A stretch of 64,000 bases of DNA from Acidobacteriota bacterium (GTDB taxonomy: Bacteria > Acidobacteriota > Blastocatellia > Pyrinomonadales > Pyrinomonadaceae), in the NCBI GenBank assembly GCA_019639195.1, contig JAHBSI010000004.1:310001-374000 (forward strand), in the 5' to 3' direction. Below the pieces are notes generated by a model that saw only the letters and a program-made list of their open reading frames with translations, searched no databases and had not been told where the DNA came from. Shown piece after piece: positions 18,513 to 27,185 of this stretch. Within the stretch, counting starts at the first letter, position 1, and each line of letters opens with the position of its first letter. The translations under genes and the position numbers were made by a program.

Positions 18513-18902
18513 ATGGCAACTACCAAAAAAACCAAGAAACCGGCCAAAAAGGCGGCAGTGAAAGCTTCCGCTTCGACGGCTAAAATGGCGACGGCCGCTA
18601 AGAAGCCGGCCGCTAAGAAACCTGCTGCTAAGAAACCGGCGGCAAAGAAGGCAGCTCCTAAGAAAGCAGCGGCGAAGAAAGCTTCGGCCCCGGCTAAGAA
18701 GGCAGCAGCAAAGAAACCGGCAGCTAAGAAACCGGCAGCAAAGAAGGCTCCTGCAAAGAAGGCTTCGACTGCTAAGAAGGCCGCAAAACCGGCAGCAAAG
18801 AAAGCTCCGGCTAAGAAGGCAGCTCCTAAAAAGGCAGCCGCGAAAAAACCAGCAGCTAAGAAACCGGCAGCAAAGAAAGCTCCGGCGAAAAAAGCTAAAT
18901 AG
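18513..18902 (+). CDS. Histone H1-like Lys/Ala/Pro-rich DNA-binding protein
   Basis: This 129-aa protein is almost entirely made of KKPAAKK, KKAPAKK and KKAAPKK repeats, with no aromatic residues and a very high net positive charge. It has a strong GGAGG ribosome-binding site 7 nt before ATG 18513. Such proteins (H1-like HctB, AlgP and the C-terminal tail of some HU proteins) bind DNA non-specifically and compact it. There is no HU domain at the N-terminus, so this is a free-standing tail. The repetitive DNA makes copy number prone to change between strains. It ends 250 bp before a strong terminator. Confidence 0.82.
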   Translation: MATTKKTKKPAKKAAVKASASTAKMATAAKKPAAKKPAAKKPAAKKAAPKKAAAKKASAPAKKAAAKKPAAKKPAAKKAPAKKASTAKKAAKPAAKKAPAKKAAPKKAAAKKPAAKKPAAKKAPAKKAK

Positions 18903-19152
18903 TCCGACAGCTACTCTTGATCAACGAGTGACCAGCTCCACTTTCAATTCATTACCGACGACCACCTTAGGTGAACTGGCTCTTGTCAGTTCGACCGAAG
19001 ATGTACTCGTGCGGAAAGTGGATCGAGTGGAACAATATGCAAACTCCTTCAGCTCGGGTCTTATGCGGCATAAATTTCAGAAGCACGTCTTCTGCAATTC
19101 GTCCGTGGGCCTTGCAGCTTGCTGATCGAGATAGTTCGAGGATGGTTTCTTG
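18903..19152. other. 250-bp stretch without a convincing gene
   Basis: Short frames cross this stretch on both strands, but none has a good ribosome-binding site or a recognisable product. It runs from the stop of the H1-like gene to a strong terminator, so it is most simply a long 3' untranslated region. A small RNA released from it is possible but not shown. Confidence 0.4.
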
Positions 19153-19185
19153 AAGAAGGCCGTTTACGCGGCCTTCTTTTTTTGT
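19153..19185 (+). terminator. Intrinsic terminator, plus strand
   Basis: A 10-bp perfect stem (19153-19162 with 19169-19178) is followed by a run of T. It would end transcripts from the H1-like gene. Confidence 0.85.
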
Positions 19186-19187
19186 CC

Positions 19188-19224
19188 AAAAAAATGACGC
19201 CGACCATATACTGATCGGCGTCAT
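19188..19224 (-). terminator. Intrinsic terminator, minus strand
   Basis: A 10-bp perfect stem (19194-19203 with 19215-19224) is followed, on the minus strand, by a run of seven T (A run 19188-19194 on plus). It lies 25 bp after the stop of the secreted-protein gene at 19249. Confidence 0.85.
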
Positions 19225-19248
19225 GTGGTCCAGCAGTTAAATTGAAAG

Positions 19249-20115
19249 TTACGGCGTCATATTTACGCCGAAGTCGAAGAACTTCGAACCCACGCCGGCG
19301 GCCGTGTTGGAGTTGCCGGAGTTCAGCATCATAAATCCATACTCACCCTTCTTCAAGGGCGATGTCGGCGTGATCTTGAACACGCCATTGCCGAGAGACT
19401 CAGCGGTCAAACCAACAACATACTCGTCCGAAAGTCCGCCCTTACCGCCCCATGAATTTGATTTCGCGATCGTAACCTCTCGGTTGTCGCTGCGTTGGTT
19501 GAAACGGACAAGTGTGAATTCATTCGGGCTAGACGGGATGCCGCTCGAGGTATTCAACCCGCCGCTTGCTGCGTCAAGGTAGAAATAGAAGACGGGCGAG
19601 GCCTCCTTGATCTGAACCGCGGCATTCCGACCCGGCAAGTTCGTCTTTGTCTTAACTTTTCCAAGGCCGAATGGAGTTATCGAAGCGGTGAACTGTCCGC
19701 CGGTTCGATTTTGCGCAGACATCGATGGTTGAAGCTGGGTCATTTTTCGTTCGCCGCCTTCTTCCGAATAAATATAGATACCGTAGCCATGCTTGCTCAT
19801 CGGGTCGTTCGGATCACCGGCGGGTGCGCCGCCCGGCGTTGCAGGTGCTTGCGAACTGCCGCCGCTCTTTGCCGTCACCATCGCCGAAACCACGTCGTCA
19901 GGAACGCCGGCTTTCTTCAAGGCGATTAGTCCGTCGGTCGAAGTGTCGAAGTCGGTTGACGAGGTTCGGATCTTTTCGATTATCACCGAGCTTGCAAGGC
20001 CCGCCTTTGTCAGCGATATCACTTCCGCATTTGTCAGTTTTTCCTGTGCGAAAGAATTGATCGCCGTAAAACACAATATCGCTGAGATCATCAGCACAGA
20101 GAAAATAGTTTTCAT
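19249..20115 (-). CDS. Secreted protein with SHOCT-like N-terminal helices
   Basis: This 288-aa protein has a signal peptide (ends FAQ, residue 24). A helical segment at about 25-85 (LTNAEVISLTKAGL ... LIALKKAGVPDDVVSAMV) resembles the short SHOCT-type or EF-like repeats seen in many Acidobacteriota exported proteins. A Gly/Ala/Pro linker follows, then a beta-rich domain ending FFDFGVNM. The function is unknown. It starts 27 bp after the VWFA gene on the same strand and ends at a strong terminator, so it is probably the last gene of that transcript. Confidence 0.75.
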   Translation of the reverse strand: MKTIFSVLMISAILCFTAINSFAQEKLTNAEVISLTKAGLASSVIIEKIRTSSTDFDTSTDGLIALKKAGVPDDVVSAMVTAKSGGSSQAPATPGGAPAGDPNDPMSKHGYGIYIYSEEGGERKMTQLQPSMSAQNRTGGQFTASITPFGLGKVKTKTNLPGRNAAVQIKEASPVFYFYLDAASGGLNTSSGIPSSPNEFTLVRFNQRSDNREVTIAKSNSWGGKGGLSDEYVVGLTAESLGNGVFKITPTSPLKKGEYGFMMLNSGNSNTAAGVGSKFFDFGVNMTP

Positions 20116-20142
20116 TTTGATCTTGCTCCTAAATTAGGGATA

Positions 20143-21228
20143 TTAGTTAACTTTCCGCGGTGTCGGTTTGAGATACGTTTCGCGAGCACGAACAACCAGG
20201 TCAGGGCGGTAAACCCGGACCCGAATGTAGTTTCGCGAACCCGGCATGCGGTCGCTTGTAGGATAATACCCCAAGCTGTAAGTTTTGCGAAGTTCGTCGG
20301 CAATTCGCGAGAAGGCGTCGGCGAGGTTGGTCCGTGATGAAACACGCTGGACCGCCCCACCCGTTCGGTCGGCGGCCTCACGCATAAATTCATCGGCCGC
20401 CGCGTAATCTTCGATCCTTTCACCTTTGCCCGGAGCCGTCTCAACGACATACGGCCGATCATCGTCATCGTATCTGATCTCGGCATCATTTCGGCGGCTC
20501 TTTTGAACGTCGTCGTATGTCGCGTAGCGGATCGGATAGACGATCACGTTCGACTCGGTGAGGTCCCCGAGGATGCTTTTCATACTCGCTTTCTTGCTTG
20601 TCGTATCGACGCCGTCCGTAAGCAGGACGATCGCTTTCCGACCCGATGCGTCCGCGAGGCGATGGTTCAGAATGTCGTCCATTGTGTCGAAAAGGGAAGT
20701 GCCGCTCTCGATCTTTGTCGCTTCGATCGCATAACGAAGGGCCGTGCGATCGTTCGTAAGTTCGCAGAGCACTCTCGCCTTTTCTGCGAAGGCGACGATC
20801 ATTACGCGGTCGTTCGGTTTGAGTTCGCCGATGAATTGCTTGGCCGCGTTCTGGATCTCCTGCAGCTTAAAGACCGTCGAGTAGCTCATATCCAGAAGCA
20901 GTGCGACGGAAAATGGTGCTTCGTCCGAATTAAAATATGCGATCTCCTGCTCCTCTCCGTTCTCGAAGACGCGGAATTCGTCACGTCGAATATCCGGCAC
21001 CGCACGGCCATTCCTCGTCGTAACCTTTACGGGGATCATTACGAGGTCAGTTTCGATGCGTAGGACGTCGTCGTTGGTGTTGTTGTCCTTGTGCGTGGCC
21101 TCTTCGCGGGGAGTAGAGATGTCGTATTGCGAGACGCTTTCCGAGTACGGCTTCTTGTGACGCGATTGTGCGGCGGCCAATGCGGAGGCGAGCAAAACAA
21201 AAACAATGACGCCGGTCAGCCGAATCAT
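20143..21228 (-). CDS. Secreted VWFA-related domain protein (acidobacterial type)
   Basis: This 361-aa protein has a short signal peptide (cleavage near ALAAAQ) and a von Willebrand A domain from about residue 100. The metal-ion site (MIDAS) is intact: DMSYS (DxSxS) near 113-117 and LLTDGVDTTS near 200. The segment VPVKVTTRNGRAVPDIRRDEFRVFENGEEQ before it is the hallmark of the VWFA-related Acidobacterial domain family. Such proteins bind proteins outside the cytoplasm through a bound metal; the partner is unknown. It lies 36 bp after glnE on the same strand. Confidence 0.88.
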   Translation of the reverse strand: MIRLTGVIVFVLLASALAAAQSRHKKPYSESVSQYDISTPREEATHKDNNTNDDVLRIETDLVMIPVKVTTRNGRAVPDIRRDEFRVFENGEEQEIAYFNSDEAPFSVALLLDMSYSTVFKLQEIQNAAKQFIGELKPNDRVMIVAFAEKARVLCELTNDRTALRYAIEATKIESGTSLFDTMDDILNHRLADASGRKAIVLLTDGVDTTSKKASMKSILGDLTESNVIVYPIRYATYDDVQKSRRNDAEIRYDDDDRPYVVETAPGKGERIEDYAAADEFMREAADRTGGAVQRVSSRTNLADAFSRIADELRKTYSLGYYPTSDRMPGSRNYIRVRVYRPDLVVRARETYLKPTPRKVN

Positions 21229-21264
21229 AGATTGGAATTATACCCAAAATTCAGAGGTAAGACA

Positions 21265-23889
21265 CTACTTCAATATCGAGTCGTAGGCATCGCGGATCGC
21301 CATTCGGTGGATCGTCAGGTCCTCGAGCAAGCGAGCCGGAGAAGCGTGCTTCGAGCGAGCGACGATCCTGGCCATCGCAGCTGAATCAGCAACCGGAAGA
21401 CGCGTCGAACGGCCAACACAAAGCCTGATGGCGTGGTCGATCGAAGACAGGAACGAGTGGCCGTTGACCAGAGCGTCAAGATCTTCTTTAGAAATGGAGC
21501 CGGCCTCGAAGAGTTTTGACAGCGTGTTCGGCGTCGAGCGGTCGCGTTCGTCATCAAGGATGCCATCGCGAAGCTGCAGGAAACGCATCGCGAAATATAC
21601 ATCGAGCATTCCGCCCTCGTCATACTTGATGTCGAGAACGCCGGTGCGGGCGGTTGCCTTTCGCTTCCTCAGGGCTTCGCGGACCGAGAGCGTATTCGAA
21701 CGCAGTTCCTCGACCGATAACGAGCCGCCTCGGGAATAGACGATCTCTCTGATAGATGTTTCGAGAGCCTTTGCCCCTGACGAATCAAGATGGACGCCGC
21801 TGTTGATACCGCGGGCCTTAACGAAAGCGAGTAATTCCCAGATCGCGGCCGTGTTTTGCATATAGTCCGCAAAAACTGGCGTGGAGATAATACTCAGACC
21901 TTTGGAACCGAACGGGCGAAGACGAAGGTCGAGGCGATACAAGCTGCCGCTGCGCGTCATCGAAGAGAGCGTCGTTATGAAGAGCTCGGCCGCACGAGAA
22001 AAATATTCCTGCTGGTCCTTCTGTCCATTCTCGAGCGGCTCATAGGAGAGGACAATGTCGAGATCCGAACCAAAATCGAGCCGCTGGCCGCCAAGTTTGC
22101 CGAGAGCGATGACGGCGATCTTCGGCGGCGGAGTCTCTTCCGTCATCTCAAGCTGGACGATCTGCATTGCGGCGTCGAGACTGACCTCGGCGAGGGCCGT
22201 CTGAAGTGACTTCGAACTATCAACGGAGATCTCTTCAAAAAGATCCGCGAGGCCGATCGCGGTGTAGATCGAGGTCCATTCTTGCCTCAGCGCATCGAGC
22301 CTCGAACGAAAGTCGTTGGAGTCTTCAAGACGTTCGAAAATATGCCCTCGAATATCGAGTTTCTCGATCTCGCCGCGATACTGCTCTACGCGTTCGGCAA
22401 GTTTTGGTGCATTCGCAAGCACGGCGGCAAACGGCGGTGACAGATCCGCAAGCTGTGATCGTGACCTATCGCCTTCGGCGGTCCGTGTTTTCTTACTAAA
22501 GTCTTTTCCGGCAGCTTCGGTCGGAGCATCGCGATCAAAAACTCGTTCGAACACCTTTCGAACTCGCTTCATCGAACGCTCAAGTTCCTTCTCGATCCTC
22601 ACACCGGTCGCGAAACGAACGCGTTCGGCGACAAGCCTGCGTTTTGCACTCTCGCTCGGCAGCGTGTGTGTCTGCAGGCCGTTCTCCATCTGCAGAATAT
22701 GCTCGGTTCGACGGAGCAGATCGTATGCGGTTGAAAGCTCGGCGCGTTCCTTTGGTGTTATAAGTTCGCGATCGGCCAAACGTGACAAAGCGATCAGCGT
22801 GTGCGAGCTTCGCAGCCATTTGTCCCGCCCGCCGTGTGCGATCTGCAGAGCTTGTGCGATGAACTCGATCTCGCGAATGCCGCCGGGCGAAAGTTTAACG
22901 TCAATAGAATCCTTTCGTTTTGCGATCTCGTCGATGGATTCCTTCGAAGCCCGGACGCCGGCGAGAGCAGCGGAGACGTTCGTCTCTTCGTCATATATCA
23001 GCGGAGCTACGGCGTCCCAAAATTGCCGAAATGTCTTCGCATCGCCCGCCGATGAACGAGAGCGAATGAGCATCTGCCGTTCCCACGGGCGTGCCGTCGC
23101 CCGATAATATTCGACCGTGTCCTTGAGTGACATTGCGAGGGCACCGAGCGACCCGTTCGGCCGGAGACGCATATCGACGCGGTATGCGGCACCTTCGCCA
23201 CGGCCCTCTCCGACGAGCTTTATTATGTGTTGTGCGAGTTTCGTGAAGTACTCGCGGTTAGTTACGGCTTCGCGGTCACCGCCGGCTGTCATTCCGTCCG
23301 AAGAATAGACAAAGAGAAGATCGACATCGCTTGCATAGTTCAGCTCCAGCGAGCCGAGCTTGCCCAAGGCAACAACGGCGATGTCCGCAGGCCGAGACCT
23401 TCCCTTGTCGTCCGTTTCGAGCGGCTGCCCGAATCGCTTGTCCATCTCTCTGCGAGCCTCAACAAGTGCCGATTCGAGAATCGCGTCCGCAAGGCTCGAT
23501 ATCTCGTCCGTGATCTCTGCAACGGTCGCGAGCCGACGGATATCCCGCAGGAAGATACGGATCAGCTCGCGGCGCCGAAACCTGGAAAAGAGAAGCTGCG
23601 GTTCAAGGGTCGAGTTCGTGAGCGAGAAACGGCCAAGCGATTCGAGGAGTTCCTCTTTCGAACGTCCGCCGGACGTCGATCGTTGGCGGCCAAGCCACGC
23701 AAAATACTCTTCGTTCTGAAGCAGCGTCGTCGAAAGCAAAGGCGAGAAGGCGGCAAGCGTCAAAACATCAGAATAGAGGCCTTCGTCCCGACGCAAACGT
23801 GTGAGAAGTTTGGGCGGCAATGCGTCACGAAAGCGTCGTGCGGCGTCCGCATCCGGCAGTTCTGAAATGATCTGGTCTTCGCTGAACAT
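21265..23889 (-). CDS. glnE: Glutamine synthetase adenylyltransferase/adenylyl-removing enzyme
   Basis: This 874-aa protein has the duplicated layout of GlnE. Both nucleotidyltransferase domains are recognisable: GKLGSLELNYASDVDLLFVY near 195-215 (deadenylylating half) and GKLGGQRLDFGSDLDIVLSY near 600-620 (adenylylating half). A helical PII-binding type linker lies between them. GlnE switches glutamine synthetase off and on by adding or removing AMP according to nitrogen status. Neither glnA nor glnB is in the window. Its ATG shares a base with the stop of the NifA-like regulator (TAATG), so the two are coupled. It is slightly shorter than the enterobacterial enzyme (about 945 aa). Confidence 0.93.
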   Translation of the reverse strand: MFSEDQIISELPDADAARRFRDALPPKLLTRLRRDEGLYSDVLTLAAFSPLLSTTLLQNEEYFAWLGRQRSTSGGRSKEELLESLGRFSLTNSTLEPQLLFSRFRRRELIRIFLRDIRRLATVAEITDEISSLADAILESALVEARREMDKRFGQPLETDDKGRSRPADIAVVALGKLGSLELNYASDVDLLFVYSSDGMTAGGDREAVTNREYFTKLAQHIIKLVGEGRGEGAAYRVDMRLRPNGSLGALAMSLKDTVEYYRATARPWERQMLIRSRSSAGDAKTFRQFWDAVAPLIYDEETNVSAALAGVRASKESIDEIAKRKDSIDVKLSPGGIREIEFIAQALQIAHGGRDKWLRSSHTLIALSRLADRELITPKERAELSTAYDLLRRTEHILQMENGLQTHTLPSESAKRRLVAERVRFATGVRIEKELERSMKRVRKVFERVFDRDAPTEAAGKDFSKKTRTAEGDRSRSQLADLSPPFAAVLANAPKLAERVEQYRGEIEKLDIRGHIFERLEDSNDFRSRLDALRQEWTSIYTAIGLADLFEEISVDSSKSLQTALAEVSLDAAMQIVQLEMTEETPPPKIAVIALGKLGGQRLDFGSDLDIVLSYEPLENGQKDQQEYFSRAAELFITTLSSMTRSGSLYRLDLRLRPFGSKGLSIISTPVFADYMQNTAAIWELLAFVKARGINSGVHLDSSGAKALETSIREIVYSRGGSLSVEELRSNTLSVREALRKRKATARTGVLDIKYDEGGMLDVYFAMRFLQLRDGILDDERDRSTPNTLSKLFEAGSISKEDLDALVNGHSFLSSIDHAIRLCVGRSTRLPVADSAAMARIVARSKHASPARLLEDLTIHRMAIRDAYDSILK

Positions 23890-25415
23890 TATTTATATCG
23901 ACGCGGTTCGATGCCGGCGTTCTTTATCTTGTAGCCAAGTATGCGTTCGGTCGTGCCAAGGTCGCGGGCCGCTTTTGCTATATTCCCGCGACTTGATTTT
24001 AGTGCATCCTCGATAATGTCGCGTTCGAAAGCGGCTACCGCACCTTCAAGCGTTGATGCCGCACGCGTGCCGGTCTCTTCGGCGGTCTGGAGCGTCGCAG
24101 GAAGGTGGCGGGCGTGAATGACGCCTTCGTCGCAGACCATAACTGCACGTTCGATCACATTCTCCAACTCGCGGACGTTGCCGGGAAAATGATATTTCGC
24201 CAGCATATCGATCGCCGCAGTCGAAATGCGAGCTACCTTTCGTCGGTGTTTCTTCGCATACTTTTCGATGAAATGCTCCGAAAGCAAAAGGATATCAGCC
24301 TTTCGGTCGCGAAGCGGCGGCACGAAGATCGTGAATGCGTTGATTCGATACAGAAGCTCCACGTTGAACCTTCCGCTTTCGGCAAGCTGTTCAAGGTCAT
24401 GGGCGGTCGAAAAGATGAGGCGAAGGTTTGCTCGTACTGGTTCGGTGCCGTTGATGCGCTCGAAACGGCTGTCTCGAATCAGACGCAGCAAACGCGTTTG
24501 GATCTCCGGACTCGTTTCAGCGATCTCATCAATATAAAGCGTGCCGTACTTTGCCTGTTCGATCGCGCCGGCTTTCGGCGGCTCGCTTTCCGCACCAAAG
24601 ATCTCGGTCCCGAGGAGCGATGCCGGAACGCCTGAGCAGCTGACCTTTCGAAATTCTCGACGTGCACGCAGGCTCGCATAGTGGATCGCATACGCAAGCA
24701 TTTCCTTGCCCGTGCCGCGTTCACCGCGAAGAAGAACGGTGGCGTTCGAACGTGCGATCTGGCGAACCTGATCCGCAACCTGCCGCATCGCACCGGAGTT
24801 GCCGATGATCTTTGCTACATCGTGGCTCGCTTTTAATTCCTCGTGAGCTCTCGCAGCGTCTTCGTCCGCAACGTCGCTCGAATGCTTTTTGATGTCATCG
24901 ATGCGGATAGATTGAGCGACGGCGAGTGCGGCGAGCCGGACGATCGCAGATGCCTCCGAGCGGTCAGAAAGTTTTCTCTTATCAAATGCGGCCGCGACGC
25001 AGCCCTTTCTATCTTCGGCGGCTGCGAATGGAGCCACGATCAATTCGATCGCCGTGCCGTCGATAACAAGAAGATCTAGGCTCGGCTCGTCATGCACAAG
25101 TAGGTAAATGACCTCGTCGAGCTCGAAGACTCGCATCAGGGCGGTCGAGCTCGCACGCTGTTCAAGACGGCGGAATGTTGCCGCGTCGAGGCCGGATGCT
25201 CCGAGGATCGAGACCTCGCTTGCGGCCGACGGATCGTCGTACATCACGAAGGCGTAAAGTGCACCGGCGGATCCGCAGAGAGTTGCGGCGATCGACTGCG
25301 AAGCGCTTCGCGGACCGGCCGCCTCGGCCTGGATCTTCGCAAATTCTTCGGCAATTTCGATGGCGTGTGCTTTCAAAATAATACAAAAGTGTAGGAAATG
25401 TGCGATCTTTTGCAA
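23889..25415 (-). CDS. NifA/NtrC-like GAF-AAA+-Fis regulator lacking the GAFTGA loop
   Basis: This 508-aa protein has a GAF-like N-terminal sensor (about 20-175), an AAA+ domain (about 200-430) and a Fis-type helix-turn-helix (about 460-505, GNIAKAARDLGTTERILGYK), the NifA order. Walker A is GERGTGKE at 231-238 and Walker B TLYIDEI at 292-298. Between FG (273-274) and EQA (286-288), where NtrC-type proteins have the GAFTGA loop for sigma54, this one reads AESEPPKAGAI and is about six residues shorter. It is therefore unlikely to activate sigma54 in the usual way. Coupling to glnE suggests nitrogen control. The start is uncertain: TTG 25415, or TTG 25376. Confidence 0.85.
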   Translation of the reverse strand: MQKIAHFLHFCIILKAHAIEIAEEFAKIQAEAAGPRSASQSIAATLCGSAGALYAFVMYDDPSAASEVSILGASGLDAATFRRLEQRASSTALMRVFELDEVIYLLVHDEPSLDLLVIDGTAIELIVAPFAAAEDRKGCVAAAFDKRKLSDRSEASAIVRLAALAVAQSIRIDDIKKHSSDVADEDAARAHEELKASHDVAKIIGNSGAMRQVADQVRQIARSNATVLLRGERGTGKEMLAYAIHYASLRARREFRKVSCSGVPASLLGTEIFGAESEPPKAGAIEQAKYGTLYIDEIAETSPEIQTRLLRLIRDSRFERINGTEPVRANLRLIFSTAHDLEQLAESGRFNVELLYRINAFTIFVPPLRDRKADILLLSEHFIEKYAKKHRRKVARISTAAIDMLAKYHFPGNVRELENVIERAVMVCDEGVIHARHLPATLQTAEETGTRAASTLEGAVAAFERDIIEDALKSSRGNIAKAARDLGTTERILGYKIKNAGIEPRRYK

Positions 25416-25445
25416 GTTCGCCGATGAGTATGCAAACTATTCTCC

Positions 25446-26351
25446 GTGGAAAGCCGCCAGATCATCGTCGTTCCCGAAGCCGCCCGCAAGATGCGGTTAG
25501 AGGATTTTCTGCTCGCACATTTTTCGCGATTGAGCAGGATGTATATTCGCGATGTCGTCAACCGTGAGCAGTGCGAAGTTAATGGACGCTGGGAAAATAT
25601 CGGCCGAAAGCTTCTCCCGAATGACCTGATCGAGATAGTTGTCGATCCCGAGAGGGAGACGGCGATGCTGCCGGAAGAGATGCCGCTCGACGTGATCTTC
25701 GAAGATGACGACCTTGTTGTTCTGAACAAGCCGGCGGGCATACTTGTGCATCCATCGCACCGCGAGAATCGCGGGACGCTGCTCAACGGCCTTGTACATT
25801 ATCTGAACAAGCACGAGCCGACGATCGAACGCCCCGCCGCGAGGCCGTGGCTGCCGCATCGGCTGGACAAAGATACTTCGGGGCTGATCGTCGCGGCGAA
25901 GACAAAACTCGCTCAGCGGAATGTGACGCGTGCGTTCATGCGGAAACTCTGCGAGAAGCGATACGTTGCCGTCGTGGTCGGAACTCCGCCGCAGAATTCC
26001 GGCGAGATCGCCGAGCCGATCGGACGTGATGCGGAGGCGAAATTCTGGAAGGTGATCCCGACAGGGAAACCGGCATTGTCGCGGTATAAGGTCCTCGAGC
26101 GGTGGAATCGATATTCGCTTCTTGAGCTTGAGCCCGTTACGGGCCGTACGAACCAGCTTCGCATACACCTCGAAGCGATCGGCTGTCCGGTCCTCGGCGA
26201 TCATGCTCGCGGCGGCGGAACGAGCGAACGCCTATTTCTGCATTCGCACAAGCTGACAATGCCGCACCCTCGAACACAAAGACCGATGACTCTCGAGGCA
26301 CCGTTGCCCGCGTCTTTTGATCAGTTTTTCGCCCGCGTGCGTTCCGCCTAA
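25446..26351 (+). CDS. Pseudouridine synthase, RluA/RluD family
   Basis: This 301-aa enzyme isomerises uridine in RNA. It has an N-terminal S4 RNA-binding domain (about 15-80) and a catalytic domain with the signature HRLDKDTSG near 138-146, whose Asp is the nucleophile. VLNKPAGILVHPS and GRTNQLRIHLEAIG are also typical. RluD (large-subunit rRNA) is the nearest well-known member, but the exact site cannot be read from sequence. The start is GTG at 25446, in the 30-bp region divergent from the NifA-like gene. It overlaps the convergent terC by 4 bp. Confidence 0.9.
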   Translation: MESRQIIVVPEAARKMRLEDFLLAHFSRLSRMYIRDVVNREQCEVNGRWENIGRKLLPNDLIEIVVDPERETAMLPEEMPLDVIFEDDDLVVLNKPAGILVHPSHRENRGTLLNGLVHYLNKHEPTIERPAARPWLPHRLDKDTSGLIVAAKTKLAQRNVTRAFMRKLCEKRYVAVVVGTPPQNSGEIAEPIGRDAEAKFWKVIPTGKPALSRYKVLERWNRYSLLELEPVTGRTNQLRIHLEAIGCPVLGDHARGGGTSERLFLHSHKLTMPHPRTQRPMTLEAPLPASFDQFFARVRSA

Positions 26352-27118
26352 CCTTCGTCTGCGATCGCTTTAGCTTCGTCGGCGTCGGAAAACTGGCTGT
26401 GCAGATGAACCTTATCTGTCTTTTTGCGCAGACGAATGTTAAGGAACTCGACCATCACTGAGAATGCCATCGCGAAGTAAATATAGCCCTTCGGAATGTG
26501 GTATTCGAGCCCTTCGACGATGAGCGAGAACCCGATCATCAACAGGAACGACAGTGCAAGCATCTTGATCGTCGGATGCCGCTGCACGAAGGCTCCGATC
26601 GTACCTGCAAAGAGCATCATCGCGATGATCGACACCACGACCGCGGCGATCATTACCCAGATGTTGTTGACCATCCCGACTGCCGTGATCACAGAATCGA
26701 GCGAAAAGACGATGTCGAGCAGCATTATCTGCACGATGACCGCAGAAAAACCTGCATAGACCTTTCGCGATGATTCGCCTTCAGCGCCTTCGAGTGCCGA
26801 GTGTATCTCGTGCGTGCTTTTCGCCAGAAGAAACAGGCCGCCGACGAGCAGAATGAGGTCGCGGCCCGATAGGTTATTCCCGAAGACGGAGAATAGCGGT
26901 TCGGTGAGGCCCATTACCCACGAAAGCGAGAAGAGCAGGATCACGCGCATCAGGAGCGCGAGGGCGAGGCCGATAAATCTCGCTCGCGGCTGATCTTTTT
27001 CCGGCAGCTTTCCCGATAGGATCGAGATGAAGATGATGTTGTCGATGCCGAGAACGAGCTCAAGCAGCGAGAGCGTAAGAAAAGCGATCCAGATCTGAGG
27101 GTCAGCGATCCATTCCAT
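26348..27118 (-). CDS. TerC/Alx-family integral membrane protein
   Basis: This 256-aa protein has about seven membrane segments and the conserved family motifs SLLELVLGIDNIIFI near 17-31 and DIVFSLDSVITAVGM near 114-128. TerC-family proteins are linked to manganese export, metal handling and tellurite resistance, and some help metallate exported proteins. No ter operon partners are nearby, so this is a stand-alone YkoY/Alx-type member. The soluble C-terminus carries HSQFSDADEAKA. Its 3' end overlaps the pseudouridine synthase gene tail to tail. Confidence 0.9.
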   Translation of the reverse strand: MEWIADPQIWIAFLTLSLLELVLGIDNIIFISILSGKLPEKDQPRARFIGLALALLMRVILLFSLSWVMGLTEPLFSVFGNNLSGRDLILLVGGLFLLAKSTHEIHSALEGAEGESSRKVYAGFSAVIVQIMLLDIVFSLDSVITAVGMVNNIWVMIAAVVVSIIAMMLFAGTIGAFVQRHPTIKMLALSFLLMIGFSLIVEGLEYHIPKGYIYFAMAFSVMVEFLNIRLRKKTDKVHLHSQFSDADEAKAIADEG

Positions 27119-27185
27119 AAGTTGCGAATATTTTGATCAGTATTTGTTGCGATTGACCGGCAAGCCAAAGCAGGCGGTAATTCGT

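Noticed and set aside
18928..19224. Small frames on both strands after the H1-like gene
   Set aside because: They have weak or GTG starts, no ribosome-binding site and no recognisable product, and the minus-strand one crosses two terminators.
26496..26773. His/Asp/Arg-rich plus-strand frame inside terC
   Set aside because: It is the antisense of the TerC membrane helices, whose motifs are clear on the other strand.
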